Notes: generated by a model not told the origin, from the letters alone. A stretch of DNA of 64,000 nucleotides from Pedobacter frigiditerrae (GCF_032678705.1 NZ_JAVTSS010000001.1:1612001-1676000), one strand, 5' to 3'; positions 8,990 through 17,655 are shown, counted from the first letter of the stretch. Translations and numbers: made by a program.

Positions 8990-9598
8990 ATGAAAGTTGC
9001 GCAAAAATACCTTTTGATTTTAATACTGATTTCAGGAATGATAAGTGTAGCTAATGCGCAATCCTCATCTATCAAAGATAAAAAGGTATTGATCGTTTAC
9101 CTGACTAGAACCAAGAATACTGAAGCCGTAGCTCAGCGGATACAAAAGGAAGTTGGCGGAAAATTAATAGGCCTAGAGTTAGTTACACCATACCCAGAAA
9201 ACTATGGGCAACACGTAGCTCAGGTTGTTAAAGAAAATAACAGTAATTATCTGCCTGCTTTAAAGACCAAAATCGACAGCGTCGAGAGCTATGATCTAAT
9301 TTTCATAGGTTTTCCAACCTGGGGTATGAAAATACCACCTCCTATGAAGACCTTTTTAAAACAATATAATTTTAGTGGTAAAACAATTATCCCTTTTAAT
9401 ACAAATGCAGGTTATGGTGTAGGCAGCGGTTTTGAAACGGTAAAACAGCTCAGTCCTAACAGCACCGTACTAGAAGGTTACTCTACTACAGGAGGTATTG
9501 AACGAGATGGGGTTAAATTTGTAATGCAGGGCGATAAAGAAAGAAAGACAGCAGATGAAGTGAAGGCTTGGTTGCAGAAAATAAAATTGGTTAAGTAA
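8990..9598 (+). CDS. Exported flavodoxin-fold protein
   Basis: 202-residue flavodoxin-like protein with a signal peptide (1-23, VANAQ). The FMN phosphate loop is degenerate: VYLTRTKNTEAVAQ replaces the usual T/SxTGNT pattern. Later segments YDLIFIGFPTWGMKIPPPM and TTGGIERDG match flavodoxin_4-type proteins, where the FMN-contacting Trp lies in the PTWG loop. Such proteins with signal peptides are common in Bacteroidota, although textbook flavodoxins are cytosolic. It begins 7 bp after the reductase gene. Export of a flavoprotein next to the sugar dehydrogenase suggests periplasmic electron transfer. Confidence 0.85.
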   Translation: MKVAQKYLLILILISGMISVANAQSSSIKDKKVLIVYLTRTKNTEAVAQRIQKEVGGKLIGLELVTPYPENYGQHVAQVVKENNSNYLPALKTKIDSVESYDLIFIGFPTWGMKIPPPMKTFLKQYNFSGKTIIPFNTNAGYGVGSGFETVKQLSPNSTVLEGYSTTGGIERDGVKFVMQGDKERKTADEVKAWLQKIKLVK

Positions 9599-9619
9599 TG
9601 GAAGTTAAAATAAATTGAT

Positions 9620-10849
9620 ATGAAAAATTATCTTATTATCCTTATGGCGAGCAGTTTAATGTTGGCCACATCTTGCAAAAAGAAAGATAAAACGGCACCT
9701 GTTGAAGAACCTGTACCTACTAATCCATCTGTAGAAACCTTGCCACCAAATTCGAATTATAAACCTGCCTTTACAGGTCAGACACGAATAGCGGCTGTAA
9801 AAACTACCACAAGTTATAGTACAAATGTAGTTACCTCTTCGCTTACAGCACCTTGGGGAATTGCAGCAATGCCTGATGGCCGCTTTCTAATTACAGAAAA
9901 GGCAGGAAGAATGCGTATCGTAACTAGCGCTGGGGTCGTAAGTGAAATCAACACGGGTATTCCTACTGTTAATGCTGGTGGACAAGGTGGCTTACTTGGA
10001 ATATGTCTTGATCCAGATTTTTCTACCAACCGCATGGTCTATTGGTCGTTTTCGGAACCAGGAACTGGTGGAAATGTTACTGCCATAGCTAAGGGAAGAT
10101 TGGCTACAAACGAACTTTCTATCGAGGGCGCTACTGTTATTTTTCGTGGAAGTCCCCGCTATTCAGGAGTAAACCATTATGGGGGAAGAGTGATATTTGA
10201 CAGAAACGGTAATCTTTTTGCAAGCCTTGGGGAGCGTGCTGATAATGCTACTCGTGCCCAAGCGCAGTTGACTAATGCTTCTATCGGAAAAGTAGTTAGA
10301 ATTACTAAGGATGGACAACCTGTAGCAGGCAACCCCTTTATCGGCCAAGCTGGTGCGCTTCCAGAACTTTATTCAATAGGTCATAGAAACCCGCAAGGAC
10401 TAGCCATACACCCAGTAAGCGGAGATATTTGGCAAAGTGAACATGGTCCTCGAGGTGGAGATGAAATTAATCGTGTGCAGCCTGGAGCAAACTTTGGCTG
10501 GCCAACCATCACTTATGGATTGGAATATAGTGGACAACCAGTGCTAACTGGAATACAGGCACAGAGTGGAATGACACAGCCAGTTTATTATTGGGATCCG
10601 GTAGTATCGCCAAGTGGCATGACCTTTTACAGTGGTAATCGCGTACCTGAGTGGCAAAATAATCTTTTCATTGGCTCATTGAGTGGGATGCACATCGTAA
10701 GGTTAGTGATCACCAATAATGTAGTAACTGGAGAAGAGAGACTACTAGCAAATGTAAGTCAGCGTTTTAGGGACATTACCCAAGGAATAGACGGGGCTCT
10801 TTATGCCATTACAGATCAGGGAAGATTGTATCGAATAGACAAGAATTAG
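9620..10849 (+). CDS. Lipoprotein PQQ-dependent sugar dehydrogenase (aldose sugar dehydrogenase type)
   Basis: Periplasmic beta-propeller dehydrogenase related to soluble aldose sugar dehydrogenases (GSDH domain), predicted to need PQQ and oxidise aldoses or their derivatives. A lipobox LATSC (Cys near 19) indicates membrane anchoring, followed by a Lys- and Pro-rich linker to about residue 55. Canonical propeller motifs are HYGGRVIF, SIGHRNPQGL, EHGPRGGDE and GANFGWP. Length (409 aa) is typical. It is the last gene of the cupin operon and is followed by a hairpin with a T run. No PQQ biosynthesis genes are in the window, so cofactor supply is unknown. Confidence 0.9.
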   Translation: MKNYLIILMASSLMLATSCKKKDKTAPVEEPVPTNPSVETLPPNSNYKPAFTGQTRIAAVKTTTSYSTNVVTSSLTAPWGIAAMPDGRFLITEKAGRMRIVTSAGVVSEINTGIPTVNAGGQGGLLGICLDPDFSTNRMVYWSFSEPGTGGNVTAIAKGRLATNELSIEGATVIFRGSPRYSGVNHYGGRVIFDRNGNLFASLGERADNATRAQAQLTNASIGKVVRITKDGQPVAGNPFIGQAGALPELYSIGHRNPQGLAIHPVSGDIWQSEHGPRGGDEINRVQPGANFGWPTITYGLEYSGQPVLTGIQAQSGMTQPVYYWDPVVSPSGMTFYSGNRVPEWQNNLFIGSLSGMHIVRLVITNNVVTGEERLLANVSQRFRDITQGIDGALYAITDQGRLYRIDKN

Positions 10850-10873
10850 TTTACTTAAGTATCATAGGTATTC

Positions 10874-10897
10874 ATAATCTTTCAAGATTATCTTTTT
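10874..10897 (+). terminator. Rho-independent terminator of the cupin-dehydrogenase operon
   Basis: ATAATCTT-TC-AAGATTAT inverted repeat (10874-10891) followed directly by CTTTTTT, 25 bp after the dehydrogenase stop codon. The formal loop is only two bases, so the real stem is probably 7 bp. Confidence 0.65.
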
Positions 10898-11120
10898 TAC
10901 TGGAATGAAGTAAATTAAAAGCCGACGCTACATCTCCAAGTTTGGGATTTTGAAGGCTTACGAAGCTCTCTAACAAACTACGTCATTGCCAGCTTGACTG
11001 GCAATCATAATGCTATTGTAGGCAAGATATATACATAACTTATTATATGTGTCTGGCAATCCTAATGCTATTGGAAAGGCTGGTGGTTAAACTCCCAGTT
11101 AGAAATATTTAGATACAAAA
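10898..11120. other. Repeat-bearing spacer between convergent operons
   Basis: No coding sequence seen. Within it lie two repeat copies ending TAATGCTATTG, described separately. The 324-bp gap between genes also contains a terminator at each end. Confidence 0.55.
10981..11073. repeat. REP-like element, one full and one partial copy
   Basis: CGTCATTGCCAGCTTG (10981 onward) holds a perfect 8-bp stem ATTGCCAG-CTTGA-CTGGCAAT (10985-11005) and ends ATAATGCTATTG (11018). A partial second copy, 11053-11073, matches 10998-11018 at 20 of 21 positions. The frame matches the element at 4603-4655, whose central palindrome is different. Confidence 0.65.
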
Positions 11121-11143
11121 AAGGCATCCATTTTGGATGCCTT
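11121..11143 (-). terminator. Rho-independent terminator of the molybdenum hydroxylase operon
   Basis: AAGGCATCCA-TTT-TGGATGCCTT, a perfect 10-bp stem 30 bp beyond the stop of the 2Fe-2S subunit. On the minus strand it is followed by TTTTTTG. It may stop plus-strand transcripts as well, but the plus-side T run is weaker. Confidence 0.85.
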
Positions 11144-11173
11144 AAAATATTATTCTCAAAAACGTTTCAATGC

Positions 11174-11632
11174 CTAACCTTCTTGCTGTTTTGCTGCCAG
11201 TTGGATAGCCTCACGAATACGGAGATAAGTGCCGCAACGACAAATATTACCAGACATCGCATCGTCTATATCTTGCTCGGTAGGATTTTTATTTTCCTTT
11301 AATAAAACAGCTGCAGACATGATCTGACCAGCCTGACAATAACCACACTGAGAAACATCTAAATCTAACCAAGCTTTTTGTAATGGATGAGTACCTGTTT
11401 CTGATAAGCCTTCAATTGTAACTACTTTTTTGCCTTGTGCTCTACTTACTTTGGTTACGCATGAGCGAACAGCCTCACCATCGAGATGCACAACGCAGGC
11501 ACCACATTGGGCAACTCCACATCCATATTTGGTTCCTACAAGACCAACAATATCCCGCAGCACCCATAACAAAGGTGTATTAGGGTCTGCATCTATTTTA
11601 TGTATCTTTTTATTTATGGTTAACGTAATCAT
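11174..11632 (-). CDS. [2Fe-2S] subunit of molybdenum hydroxylase (IorA-like)
   Basis: Small iron-sulfur subunit of an xanthine-oxidase-family enzyme, 152 aa. The plant-type [2Fe-2S] centre is held by Cys38, Cys43, Cys46 and Cys58, and the second helical centre by Cys96, Cys99, Cys131 and Cys133 (CGYCQAGQ and CRCGTY). These pass electrons from the molybdenum site onward. It has no signal peptide, so it is presumably exported folded with the Tat-bearing large subunit, as known for two-subunit members such as isoquinoline 1-oxidoreductase and periplasmic aldehyde oxidoreductases. It is last in the operon cytochrome, large subunit, small subunit. A third FAD subunit is absent, as expected for this type. 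Confidence 0.95.
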   Translation of the reverse strand: MITLTINKKIHKIDADPNTPLLWVLRDIVGLVGTKYGCGVAQCGACVVHLDGEAVRSCVTKVSRAQGKKVVTIEGLSETGTHPLQKAWLDLDVSQCGYCQAGQIMSAAVLLKENKNPTEQDIDDAMSGNICRCGTYLRIREAIQLAAKQQEG

Positions 11633-11662
11633 ATAATGAATATTAATGATGATAGAAAAGGA

Positions 11663-13921
11663 TTAAACATTAGGCACTTCAGGTTGTACTAGTGAAAAAG
11701 GTTGTTGGTAGTGGCGTTTGCCAGTTGCTTTGTATAGCGCATTTGCCACAGCTCCGAATACAGGTGGAAAAGGTGGTTCACCCAAGCCAGTTGGATCGAT
11801 ATCGTTTTGTACAAATGAAACCTCTATCTTTTTAGGTGCTTCTTGCATGCGAATGATCCTATACTTATGGAAATTGCTTTCTTCTACCAAGCCCTCTTTA
11901 TGCGTGAGACCACCATATAAACTGTTTCCAATTCCATCTACAACTGCGCCTTGTACCATGTTAGCAGCCGCATCTGGGTTAATAACAATACCACAATCTA
12001 CAGCACTAAATACTCTCTCCACATAAGGTTGTCCGTTTTTAACAGTCATGTCTACAACATGGGCAGCATAAGAAGCATGGCAAAAATAAGCGGCAACACC
12101 ACGGCTATATTTACCTTGTTCTGGTCCATTCCACCCTGATTTTTCCTTTACCAATTGTAGTACACCTGCATAACGATCTACATTATAATCATTGTTTCTT
12201 CCTACCGGATTTTCCTTTGCTCGTTTAAGCAACTCTAAACGAAAATCTATTGGATCTTTTCCCATTGCTTCAGCTAGTTCATCTAAAAAAGACTGTTCTG
12301 CTGCTGCCGCGAAGTTAGAACCAGGTGCCCTAAAAGCACCCACTGTGATGTTAGATGCAATTTGCCAGCCTTCGGCAAGGTAATTATCTACTGCACCAGC
12401 AGGAAACCTATTAGCGTGTACTGCATGTTCTGGTATACCACCACCTTTAAGATGAAAGGCCGTTAGATTTTTATTTGCGTCAAGTGCAGCCCTATAAGTT
12501 GCTGTGTACATGGGACGATAGATTCCATAGGTAGTATCATCCTCACGAGTATAAATGAGTTTTATTGGCGATTTAGTTTTTTTAGAAATAAGGGCTGCTT
12601 CTACAAGGTAATGTCCATAAGCTCTGCGACCAAAACCACCACCCATACGGGTCATCTGGATTTCAATTTTATCAGCAGGAAGCTTCAACACCTTCATCAA
12701 TGTAGGCTCTGTCCAACCTGGAGCTTGTAAAGGACCAACTAATAATGCCTTTTCATCTGTTACATGGGCAAAGAAATTCATTGGTTCCATACAATTGTGA
12801 GCCAAAAAAGGTGCTGTATAAGTACGTTCTATAATCTGTGCAGCATTTTTGAAAGCAGTTTCTGGATCACCATCCTTGCGTAATTGTTGGGCTGGTTTGG
12901 CAGCATATTGCTTCATCTTTTCGTGCTGAACCCTGGTATCTTCCAATTCTCCTGGAACGATAACTTCTCGCTTACCATTCCTTCCTCCCATCGTGTTTTT
13001 GGTATCGCCTGCTGGCATCCATTCTACAATGAGCTTCTTTCTTGCATTCATGACTTCCCAAGTCGTTTTACCAACTACAACCAGCAGATCATTGAATGTA
13101 CGAACATCAAAACCACCTTGTTCAAATCCATCTTCAAAAAGTTTCATGCTAAATACATCACGTATGCCAGGCATTTTTAAAGCTTGTGCAGCATCAAAAG
13201 ATTTAAGTTTCATTCCAAAAGCAGGTGGATGCTGGATCATTGCAATTAACATACCCTCGTGTTTGTAGTCGAGTCCAAATAGCGGTTTACCAGTAATGAT
13301 CTTTGTTCCCTCTACATTTTTCTGAGAGCTTCTAACCACATTGAAGTCTTTAACAGACTTCAACTTAACTCCTTTTGGAACTGTTATGACTGCAGCTTTT
13401 GAGGCAAATTCTCCATACTTCGCTTTTTTGCCACTTTTTTCATGATAAATGATACCTGCTTTGGTTGTGATTTCTTCTAAAGGTACTGCCCAAGTATTCG
13501 CAGCTGCCTGCATTAACATCTGACGAGCTGTTGCACCTGCTTCACGTAATGGCCTCCAGTACATTCGCATGGAATTACTTCCACCAGTAAACTGAGCACC
13601 TAACTTTACGCTATCATGTGGTCCCATTTCAACTATTACTTGCTTCCAATCTACACCAAGTTCCTCAGCTACCATCATTGGAAGTGAGGTCATTACGTTT
13701 TGACCAAACTCTGGATTGGGACAGATGAGTTTGATAATATTATCAGGGGTAATCTTAATGTAACCATTTAGCTCGCTCCATTGCTCCAGAACAGCTGTCT
13801 CACCATTCTTTGGTAGTGCAAGTTTGGCAAGGCCGCTGAAATGAATCATCATTCCACCACCCACAAGAGCAGAGGCTTTGAGAAAGGAACGTCTGCCGTA
13901 ATCAGTATTGGTCTTTTCCAT
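11663..13921 (-). CDS. Molybdopterin-binding subunit of molybdenum hydroxylase (IorB-like), Tat-exported
   Basis: Catalytic subunit (752 aa) of an xanthine-dehydrogenase-family oxidoreductase of the isoquinoline 1-oxidoreductase or aldehyde dehydrogenase group. A twin-arginine signal (GRRSFLKAS, residues 9-17) with a hydrophobic stretch predicts folded export to the periplasm. Cofactor-contact motifs include RMGGGFGRR and FRAPGSN. GLGEPPFPP near the C-terminus carries the conserved active-site Glu. The substrate (aldehyde or N-heterocycle) cannot be told from sequence. The large subunit lies 29 bp downstream of the diheme cytochrome gene and 30 bp upstream of the 2Fe-2S gene. A molybdenum-cofactor operon including mocA-like and xdhC genes is divergent from it, consistent with a cytosine-dinucleotide cofactor. 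Confidence 0.94.
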   Translation of the reverse strand: MEKTNTDYGRRSFLKASALVGGGMMIHFSGLAKLALPKNGETAVLEQWSELNGYIKITPDNIIKLICPNPEFGQNVMTSLPMMVAEELGVDWKQVIVEMGPHDSVKLGAQFTGGSNSMRMYWRPLREAGATARQMLMQAAANTWAVPLEEITTKAGIIYHEKSGKKAKYGEFASKAAVITVPKGVKLKSVKDFNVVRSSQKNVEGTKIITGKPLFGLDYKHEGMLIAMIQHPPAFGMKLKSFDAAQALKMPGIRDVFSMKLFEDGFEQGGFDVRTFNDLLVVVGKTTWEVMNARKKLIVEWMPAGDTKNTMGGRNGKREVIVPGELEDTRVQHEKMKQYAAKPAQQLRKDGDPETAFKNAAQIIERTYTAPFLAHNCMEPMNFFAHVTDEKALLVGPLQAPGWTEPTLMKVLKLPADKIEIQMTRMGGGFGRRAYGHYLVEAALISKKTKSPIKLIYTREDDTTYGIYRPMYTATYRAALDANKNLTAFHLKGGGIPEHAVHANRFPAGAVDNYLAEGWQIASNITVGAFRAPGSNFAAAAEQSFLDELAEAMGKDPIDFRLELLKRAKENPVGRNNDYNVDRYAGVLQLVKEKSGWNGPEQGKYSRGVAAYFCHASYAAHVVDMTVKNGQPYVERVFSAVDCGIVINPDAAANMVQGAVVDGIGNSLYGGLTHKEGLVEESNFHKYRIIRMQEAPKKIEVSFVQNDIDPTGLGEPPFPPVFGAVANALYKATGKRHYQQPFSLVQPEVPNV

Positions 13922-13950
13922 AATTGGATTCGTTTGTCTTTCGTTGAAAT

Positions 13951-14601
13951 CTATTTATCTTTTGGAGCATAAGCTCCAGTATTTAACCAAGTAACCCAAG
14001 CTTTTTTGAATTCTGCATGGGTTAAAGGAGGTAATGCTCTACCCTCACCTGGATTCCAGCCTGCTTTAACCAGACCATCGTCAGCATGAGCAATCAATTT
14101 TTTAAGATCTTTGTTTCCATTCTGTTTTGGATCAAGCAATTGTTTAGCTAACTCGTAAGCAGAACGTCCTTGGAAAACCATTTTCATATTTGCAGGTGGC
14201 AAATGCCAGTTTGGGTCGCCTGGAGGCGTGTTTTTCCCAGGAGTGTTTGTCGGTTGGTGACAGTTCATGCACTTCATTGCGGTAACACCTTTTCCATCTA
14301 AACCTCTTTTAGGTAACATGGCGTGTAAATGGCTATCTTCTCCTTGCAAAGGAACATCTCCAGCAGGGTGGCAATTCATACAGCGTGGGCTCATCAATAC
14401 GCGATAAACTTGTTGAAATGCCTTAACAGAAGTCACGCTGTCCTTTTTTACTTGTTGCACAGGCATTGCTGCTTCGGCTTTCTTCAAAGTTGAGCCAGCG
14501 CCAAGGGCCATTAGGGCGGCCGCAGATAACAAGATACCTACCACTGCAAATGTTCTTAAAGGGCCTGAAAAGCGATGTTTGTTTTTTTCTTGGTTGTCCA
14601 T
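13951..14601 (-). CDS. Membrane-anchored diheme cytochrome c, electron acceptor of the Mo hydroxylase
   Basis: 216 aa with one N-terminal transmembrane segment (about 17-37) and two c-type heme motifs, Cys74-Met-Asn-Cys77-His78 and Cys111-Met-Asn-Cys114-His115. The domain is periplasmic and Pro-rich. It is first in the operon ahead of the two hydroxylase subunits, so it is the likely electron acceptor, replacing the FAD subunit of cytosolic relatives. Similar small cytochromes are sometimes labelled isoquinoline 1-oxidoreductase subunit. Three LytTR-type half-sites lie 134-184 bp upstream of its start. Confidence 0.88.
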   Translation of the reverse strand: MDNQEKNKHRFSGPLRTFAVVGILLSAAALMALGAGSTLKKAEAAMPVQQVKKDSVTSVKAFQQVYRVLMSPRCMNCHPAGDVPLQGEDSHLHAMLPKRGLDGKGVTAMKCMNCHQPTNTPGKNTPPGDPNWHLPPANMKMVFQGRSAYELAKQLLDPKQNGNKDLKKLIAHADDGLVKAGWNPGEGRALPPLTHAEFKKAWVTWLNTGAYAPKDK

Positions 14602-14734
14602 TTTATCTATTTTTGTGAGCTCCTCTAGAGATATTTGCTTATTTAGCCTTTATTGTTCTTCTTTAAAATTACCAAAATTCGTTAACTTTATAGTATACAA
14701 ATAAGCAAATTTTTCTTTATTCCTTCTTCACTGA

Positions 14735-14785
14735 TAGACGGTTCGGGGAAACTTATAGATGAATGCTTATGTTCAATAGACCAAT
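14735..14785 (-). promoter_or_regulatory. Triple LytTR-type box array upstream of the Mo hydroxylase operon
   Basis: TAGACGGTT (14735), TAGATGAAT (14756) and TAGACCAAT (14777) start exactly 21 bp apart. Read toward the cytochrome gene they are ATTGGTCTA, ATTCATCTA and AACCGTCTA. The first two, with surrounding bases, match the array at 6936-6967 at 22 of 32 ungapped positions. Control by the LytTR regulator encoded at 5.1-5.8 kb is inferred. Confidence 0.6.
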
Positions 14786-14819
14786 TACTCATTATATTGT
14801 TTATAGCGTAAAAACCTTA

Positions 14820-14849
14820 AGCTATCTAGTAAATCTCTCTAGTGGTCTA
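14820..14849 (+). promoter_or_regulatory. LytTR-type box pair upstream of the molybdenum cofactor operon
   Basis: AGCTATCTA (14820-14828) and AGTGGTCTA (14841-14849), starts 21 bp apart and pointing toward xdhC about 120 bp downstream. On the other strand they are TAGATAGCT and TAGACCACT, fitting the same 9-base consensus as the three other arrays. Confidence 0.58.
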
Positions 14850-14967
14850 TTAAAAACGTAATTGCCATTATAAATCTTTTAATTTGCTTTTGACCAAATC
14901 ATGTAAAAATGAAAGGTTTTCTAGCCATTCGTAAAAAAAATAGCTAAATTCCCAGCAGCAAAAAGCG

Positions 14968-16077
14968 ATGAAAGAGATTGCAGAAATATTAAAAGCCTAT
15001 AGCAAAGCGGAACAAGACAACAAGAGATCGGCCTTAGCTACTGTGGTTAAGGTAGAAGGATCTTCTTATCGCAGACCAGGAGCCAGAATGTTGGTTACTG
15101 ATGATGGCTTATTAACCGGTGCCATTAGTGGTGGTTGTTTAGAGGGCGATGCCTTGAAAAAAGCACTTTCGGCTATTCATCAGCAACAAAAAAAACTGGT
15201 TACCTATGATACAACTGATGAAGACGATGCTAAATTTGGTGTACAATTAGGCTGTAATGGGATTGTACATATACTATTTGAACCTATAAATAGTAAGGAA
15301 GCCAATAATCCAATCGACCTATTAAAAGCTTTAGTAGCAGAACGCGAAAGTGCTGTGTTGGTTACGCTATTTGCTACCGAACATCAACAGCAACTGGGAA
15401 GCATTATGTTGTATCGCAAAGCGAAAATAAGTTCAATTGTGCCAGATCAAATTTCAAAAGAAATATCTGAAAAAGCTCAACAAATATTGCTTGGTCAGAC
15501 CTCCCATTTTGGGGCTTTAGAAATTAATGGACTTTCTTATGAAGCTTTTTTTGAATATACCAGCCCTCCTATTTCTTTGATTATTGCAGGTGCGGGGAAT
15601 GATGTGCAGCCCTTAGTGCAAATGGCTTATTTATTAGGTTGGGAAGTGACCGTTGTGGATGGTAGACCAACACATGCAACAACACAACGTTTTCCGAATG
15701 CAAACAGGGTTTTAATTGCAAAACCTAATGATTTAATGAACAAAGTTGAAATTGATGGACAAACTGCATTTGCATTAATGACTCACAATTACAACTATGA
15801 TACTGAATTGTTAAACCTGCTTTTACATACCAACGCACCTTATATCGGGACACTCGGGCCAAAGAAAAAATTGGTAAGGATGCTAGATGAGTTGAACCTC
15901 AACACAGAAGAAAACCAGCATAGAGTTCACGGCCCTATTGGATTAGACATTGGCGCAGAAACGGCAGAAGAAATTGCTATCTCCATCATTGCAGAAATCA
16001 AAGCATTTTTTGCAGGTGCAGGCGCAACATCATTAAAAAACAAGAAAAATTCCATTCATACTCACGAAATAAATTAA
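14968..16077 (+). CDS. xdhC: XdhC/CoxI family molybdenum hydroxylase maturation factor
   Basis: 369-residue chaperone of the XdhC/CoxI family, which receives molybdenum cofactor, promotes its terminal sulfuration and inserts it into xanthine-oxidase-type enzymes. The N-terminal XdhC_CoxI domain (about 10-80) has the conserved GAISGGCLEGD. The C-terminal Rossmann-like domain starts near SLIIAGAGNDVQPL (about 205) and includes YIGTLGPKKK. It is the first gene of the cofactor operon, divergent from the hydroxylase it probably serves. mocA follows after 3 bp. Confidence 0.93.
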   Translation: MKEIAEILKAYSKAEQDNKRSALATVVKVEGSSYRRPGARMLVTDDGLLTGAISGGCLEGDALKKALSAIHQQQKKLVTYDTTDEDDAKFGVQLGCNGIVHILFEPINSKEANNPIDLLKALVAERESAVLVTLFATEHQQQLGSIMLYRKAKISSIVPDQISKEISEKAQQILLGQTSHFGALEINGLSYEAFFEYTSPPISLIIAGAGNDVQPLVQMAYLLGWEVTVVDGRPTHATTQRFPNANRVLIAKPNDLMNKVEIDGQTAFALMTHNYNYDTELLNLLLHTNAPYIGTLGPKKKLVRMLDELNLNTEENQHRVHGPIGLDIGAETAEEIAISIIAEIKAFFAGAGATSLKNKKNSIHTHEIN

Positions 16078-16080
16078 GGA

Positions 16081-16671
16081 ATGGACAACGGCATCATTAT
16101 ATTAGCAGCAGGAAACTCTAGCAGATTGGGAAAACCCAAACAACTGTTGAGTTACAAAGGAAAATCCTTATTGGAAATAGCAACGGAAGCTGCTATAGGA
16201 ACAGGAGTTAGCGCTATTGTAACGGTGTTGGGCGCTTATGCTGATGAAATTTCGGCTGCACATCAACGTTCTAATATCAATTACTTTATTAATGAAAGTT
16301 GGGAAAAGGGAATGTCGACAAGTATTCAAGCTGGTTTAGCTGAATTACTAAAACTTAATCCAGCTATGGAGAATGTAATCATTACAGTTTCTGACCAAGC
16401 ATTTTTAACCGCAGAAACCTTAATGCAGTTGATAGCAGAGAAAGAGCATACTGCTTATCATATTATTGCTAGCAAATATAGAAACACAATAGGCACGCCT
16501 GTTTTGTTTAACAAGAAATACTTTACAGATTTAATGAATTTGACTGGAGATACTGGAGCGAAACACCTCATCAAACACCATCCAAATGAGGTAAAAAGCA
16601 TCTCTTTTGAAAAGGGATTTATTGACATAGATACTGAGGCAGATTACGATAATTTAACCAAACAACAATGA
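16081..16671 (+). CDS. mocA: MocA-like molybdenum cofactor cytidylyltransferase
   Basis: Cytosolic nucleotidyltransferase of the MobA/MocA fold (196 aa), likely adding CMP to molybdopterin to make the cytosine-dinucleotide cofactor used by xanthine-oxidase-family enzymes. The N-terminal nucleotide loop LAAGNSSRLGKPKQLL and the later VSDQAFLTAE (metal-binding Asp) are clear. It overlaps moaA by 4 bp. Pairing with xdhC favours MocA over the guanylyltransferase MobA, but the distinction rests on context and general similarity. Confidence 0.88.
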   Translation: MDNGIIILAAGNSSRLGKPKQLLSYKGKSLLEIATEAAIGTGVSAIVTVLGAYADEISAAHQRSNINYFINESWEKGMSTSIQAGLAELLKLNPAMENVIITVSDQAFLTAETLMQLIAEKEHTAYHIIASKYRNTIGTPVLFNKKYFTDLMNLTGDTGAKHLIKHHPNEVKSISFEKGFIDIDTEADYDNLTKQQ

Positions 16672-17648
16672 TAGCAGATTCTTTTGGACGTGTGCATGAC
16701 TACTTACGGATATCATTGACTGATAACTGTAACTTCCGCTGCTTTTATTGCATGCCTGAAGAGGATTATGATTTTACGCCTGCCTCAAGGTTAATGCAAC
16801 CTGATGAAATTCTAAGTTTGGCTAAGTTATTTGTAGCACAAGGCGTTAAAAAAATAAGGTTAACGGGTGGAGAGCCGCTGGTTCGTAAAGATGCAGCAGA
16901 AATCATTTCCAACCTAGGGAAATTGCCTGTCGAATTGGTCATTACCACTAACGGGACAAGAATTGCTGAACTGTTACCTACCCTTTTAGCTGCAGGCATT
17001 AAATCCATCAATATTAGTTTAGATACCTTACAGCCTGAGAAATTCATGCTCATTACCCGTCGCGATCTTTTCCATCAGGTACGCAGCAATATCGAACTTT
17101 TACTACAACATAAGTTAAAGGTAAAAATCAATATGGTGGTGATGAAGGGACTAAATGATGACGAAATCAAGGATTTTATAGACTGGACCAAACATCATCC
17201 TTTGCAGATCAGGTTTATCGAATTTATGCCTTTCAGCGGAAATAGATGGACAAGTAATAAAATGTTCTCTTTAGCTGAGATATTGCAAGTGATAGAAAAA
17301 GATTTTACTATTCTTCCTGTTAAGGCCGAGCCACACGATACTGCTAAAAGTTTCATGATACCAGGTCACGAAGGGTCATTTGCCATTATAAGTACCATGA
17401 CTGCTCCATTTTGCGACACTTGCAACAGAATGCGTTTAACTGCCGATGGGAAATTGAAAAACTGCTTGTTTAGCGATGGAGAAACAGATTTATTAACTGC
17501 ATTACGCAATAATGAAGATGTGTTACCGCTTATCCACGCTTCTATTTTAAGCAAGAAAAAAGAATTAGGTGGTCAGCTCGACAAACACTTTGAGCAAATT
17601 GATACCACAACCCTACACAACAGAAGCATGATTACCATTGGAGGATAA
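16668..17648 (+). CDS. moaA: GTP 3',8-cyclase MoaA
   Basis: Radical-SAM enzyme that starts molybdopterin synthesis by converting GTP to 3',8-cyclo-GTP. The SAM cluster is Cys21, Cys25 and Cys28 (CNFRCFYC). The substrate-binding second cluster uses Cys249, Cys252 and Cys266 (CDTCNRMRL and NCLFS). The C-terminus ends in Gly-Gly, the conserved tail needed for activity in this family. Length (326 aa) is normal. It overlaps mocA by 4 bp and abuts moeA. Confidence 0.97.
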   Translation: MIADSFGRVHDYLRISLTDNCNFRCFYCMPEEDYDFTPASRLMQPDEILSLAKLFVAQGVKKIRLTGGEPLVRKDAAEIISNLGKLPVELVITTNGTRIAELLPTLLAAGIKSINISLDTLQPEKFMLITRRDLFHQVRSNIELLLQHKLKVKINMVVMKGLNDDEIKDFIDWTKHHPLQIRFIEFMPFSGNRWTSNKMFSLAEILQVIEKDFTILPVKAEPHDTAKSFMIPGHEGSFAIISTMTAPFCDTCNRMRLTADGKLKNCLFSDGETDLLTALRNNEDVLPLIHASILSKKKELGGQLDKHFEQIDTTTLHNRSMITIGG

Positions 17649-17655
17649 GCCAAAC

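Larger units (their letters stand above)
14602..14967. other. Divergent promoter region between Mo hydroxylase and cofactor operons
   Basis: 366 bp, AT-rich, without a gene. It contains the two arrays of TAGAYVRHT elements described separately. I looked for a TAnnTTTG promoter box near the xdhC start and found only a near match (TAATTTG near 14880). I saw no GC-rich fold resembling a molybdenum-cofactor riboswitch. Confidence 0.6.

Noticed and set aside
11430..13268. Several plus-strand open frames of 60-100 codons
   Set aside because: All lie antisense within the molybdenum hydroxylase genes, whose cofactor motifs are unambiguous.
14602..14967. Possible molybdenum-cofactor riboswitch upstream of xdhC
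   Set aside because: The leader is AT-rich with no GC-rich multi-helix fold of the type expected.
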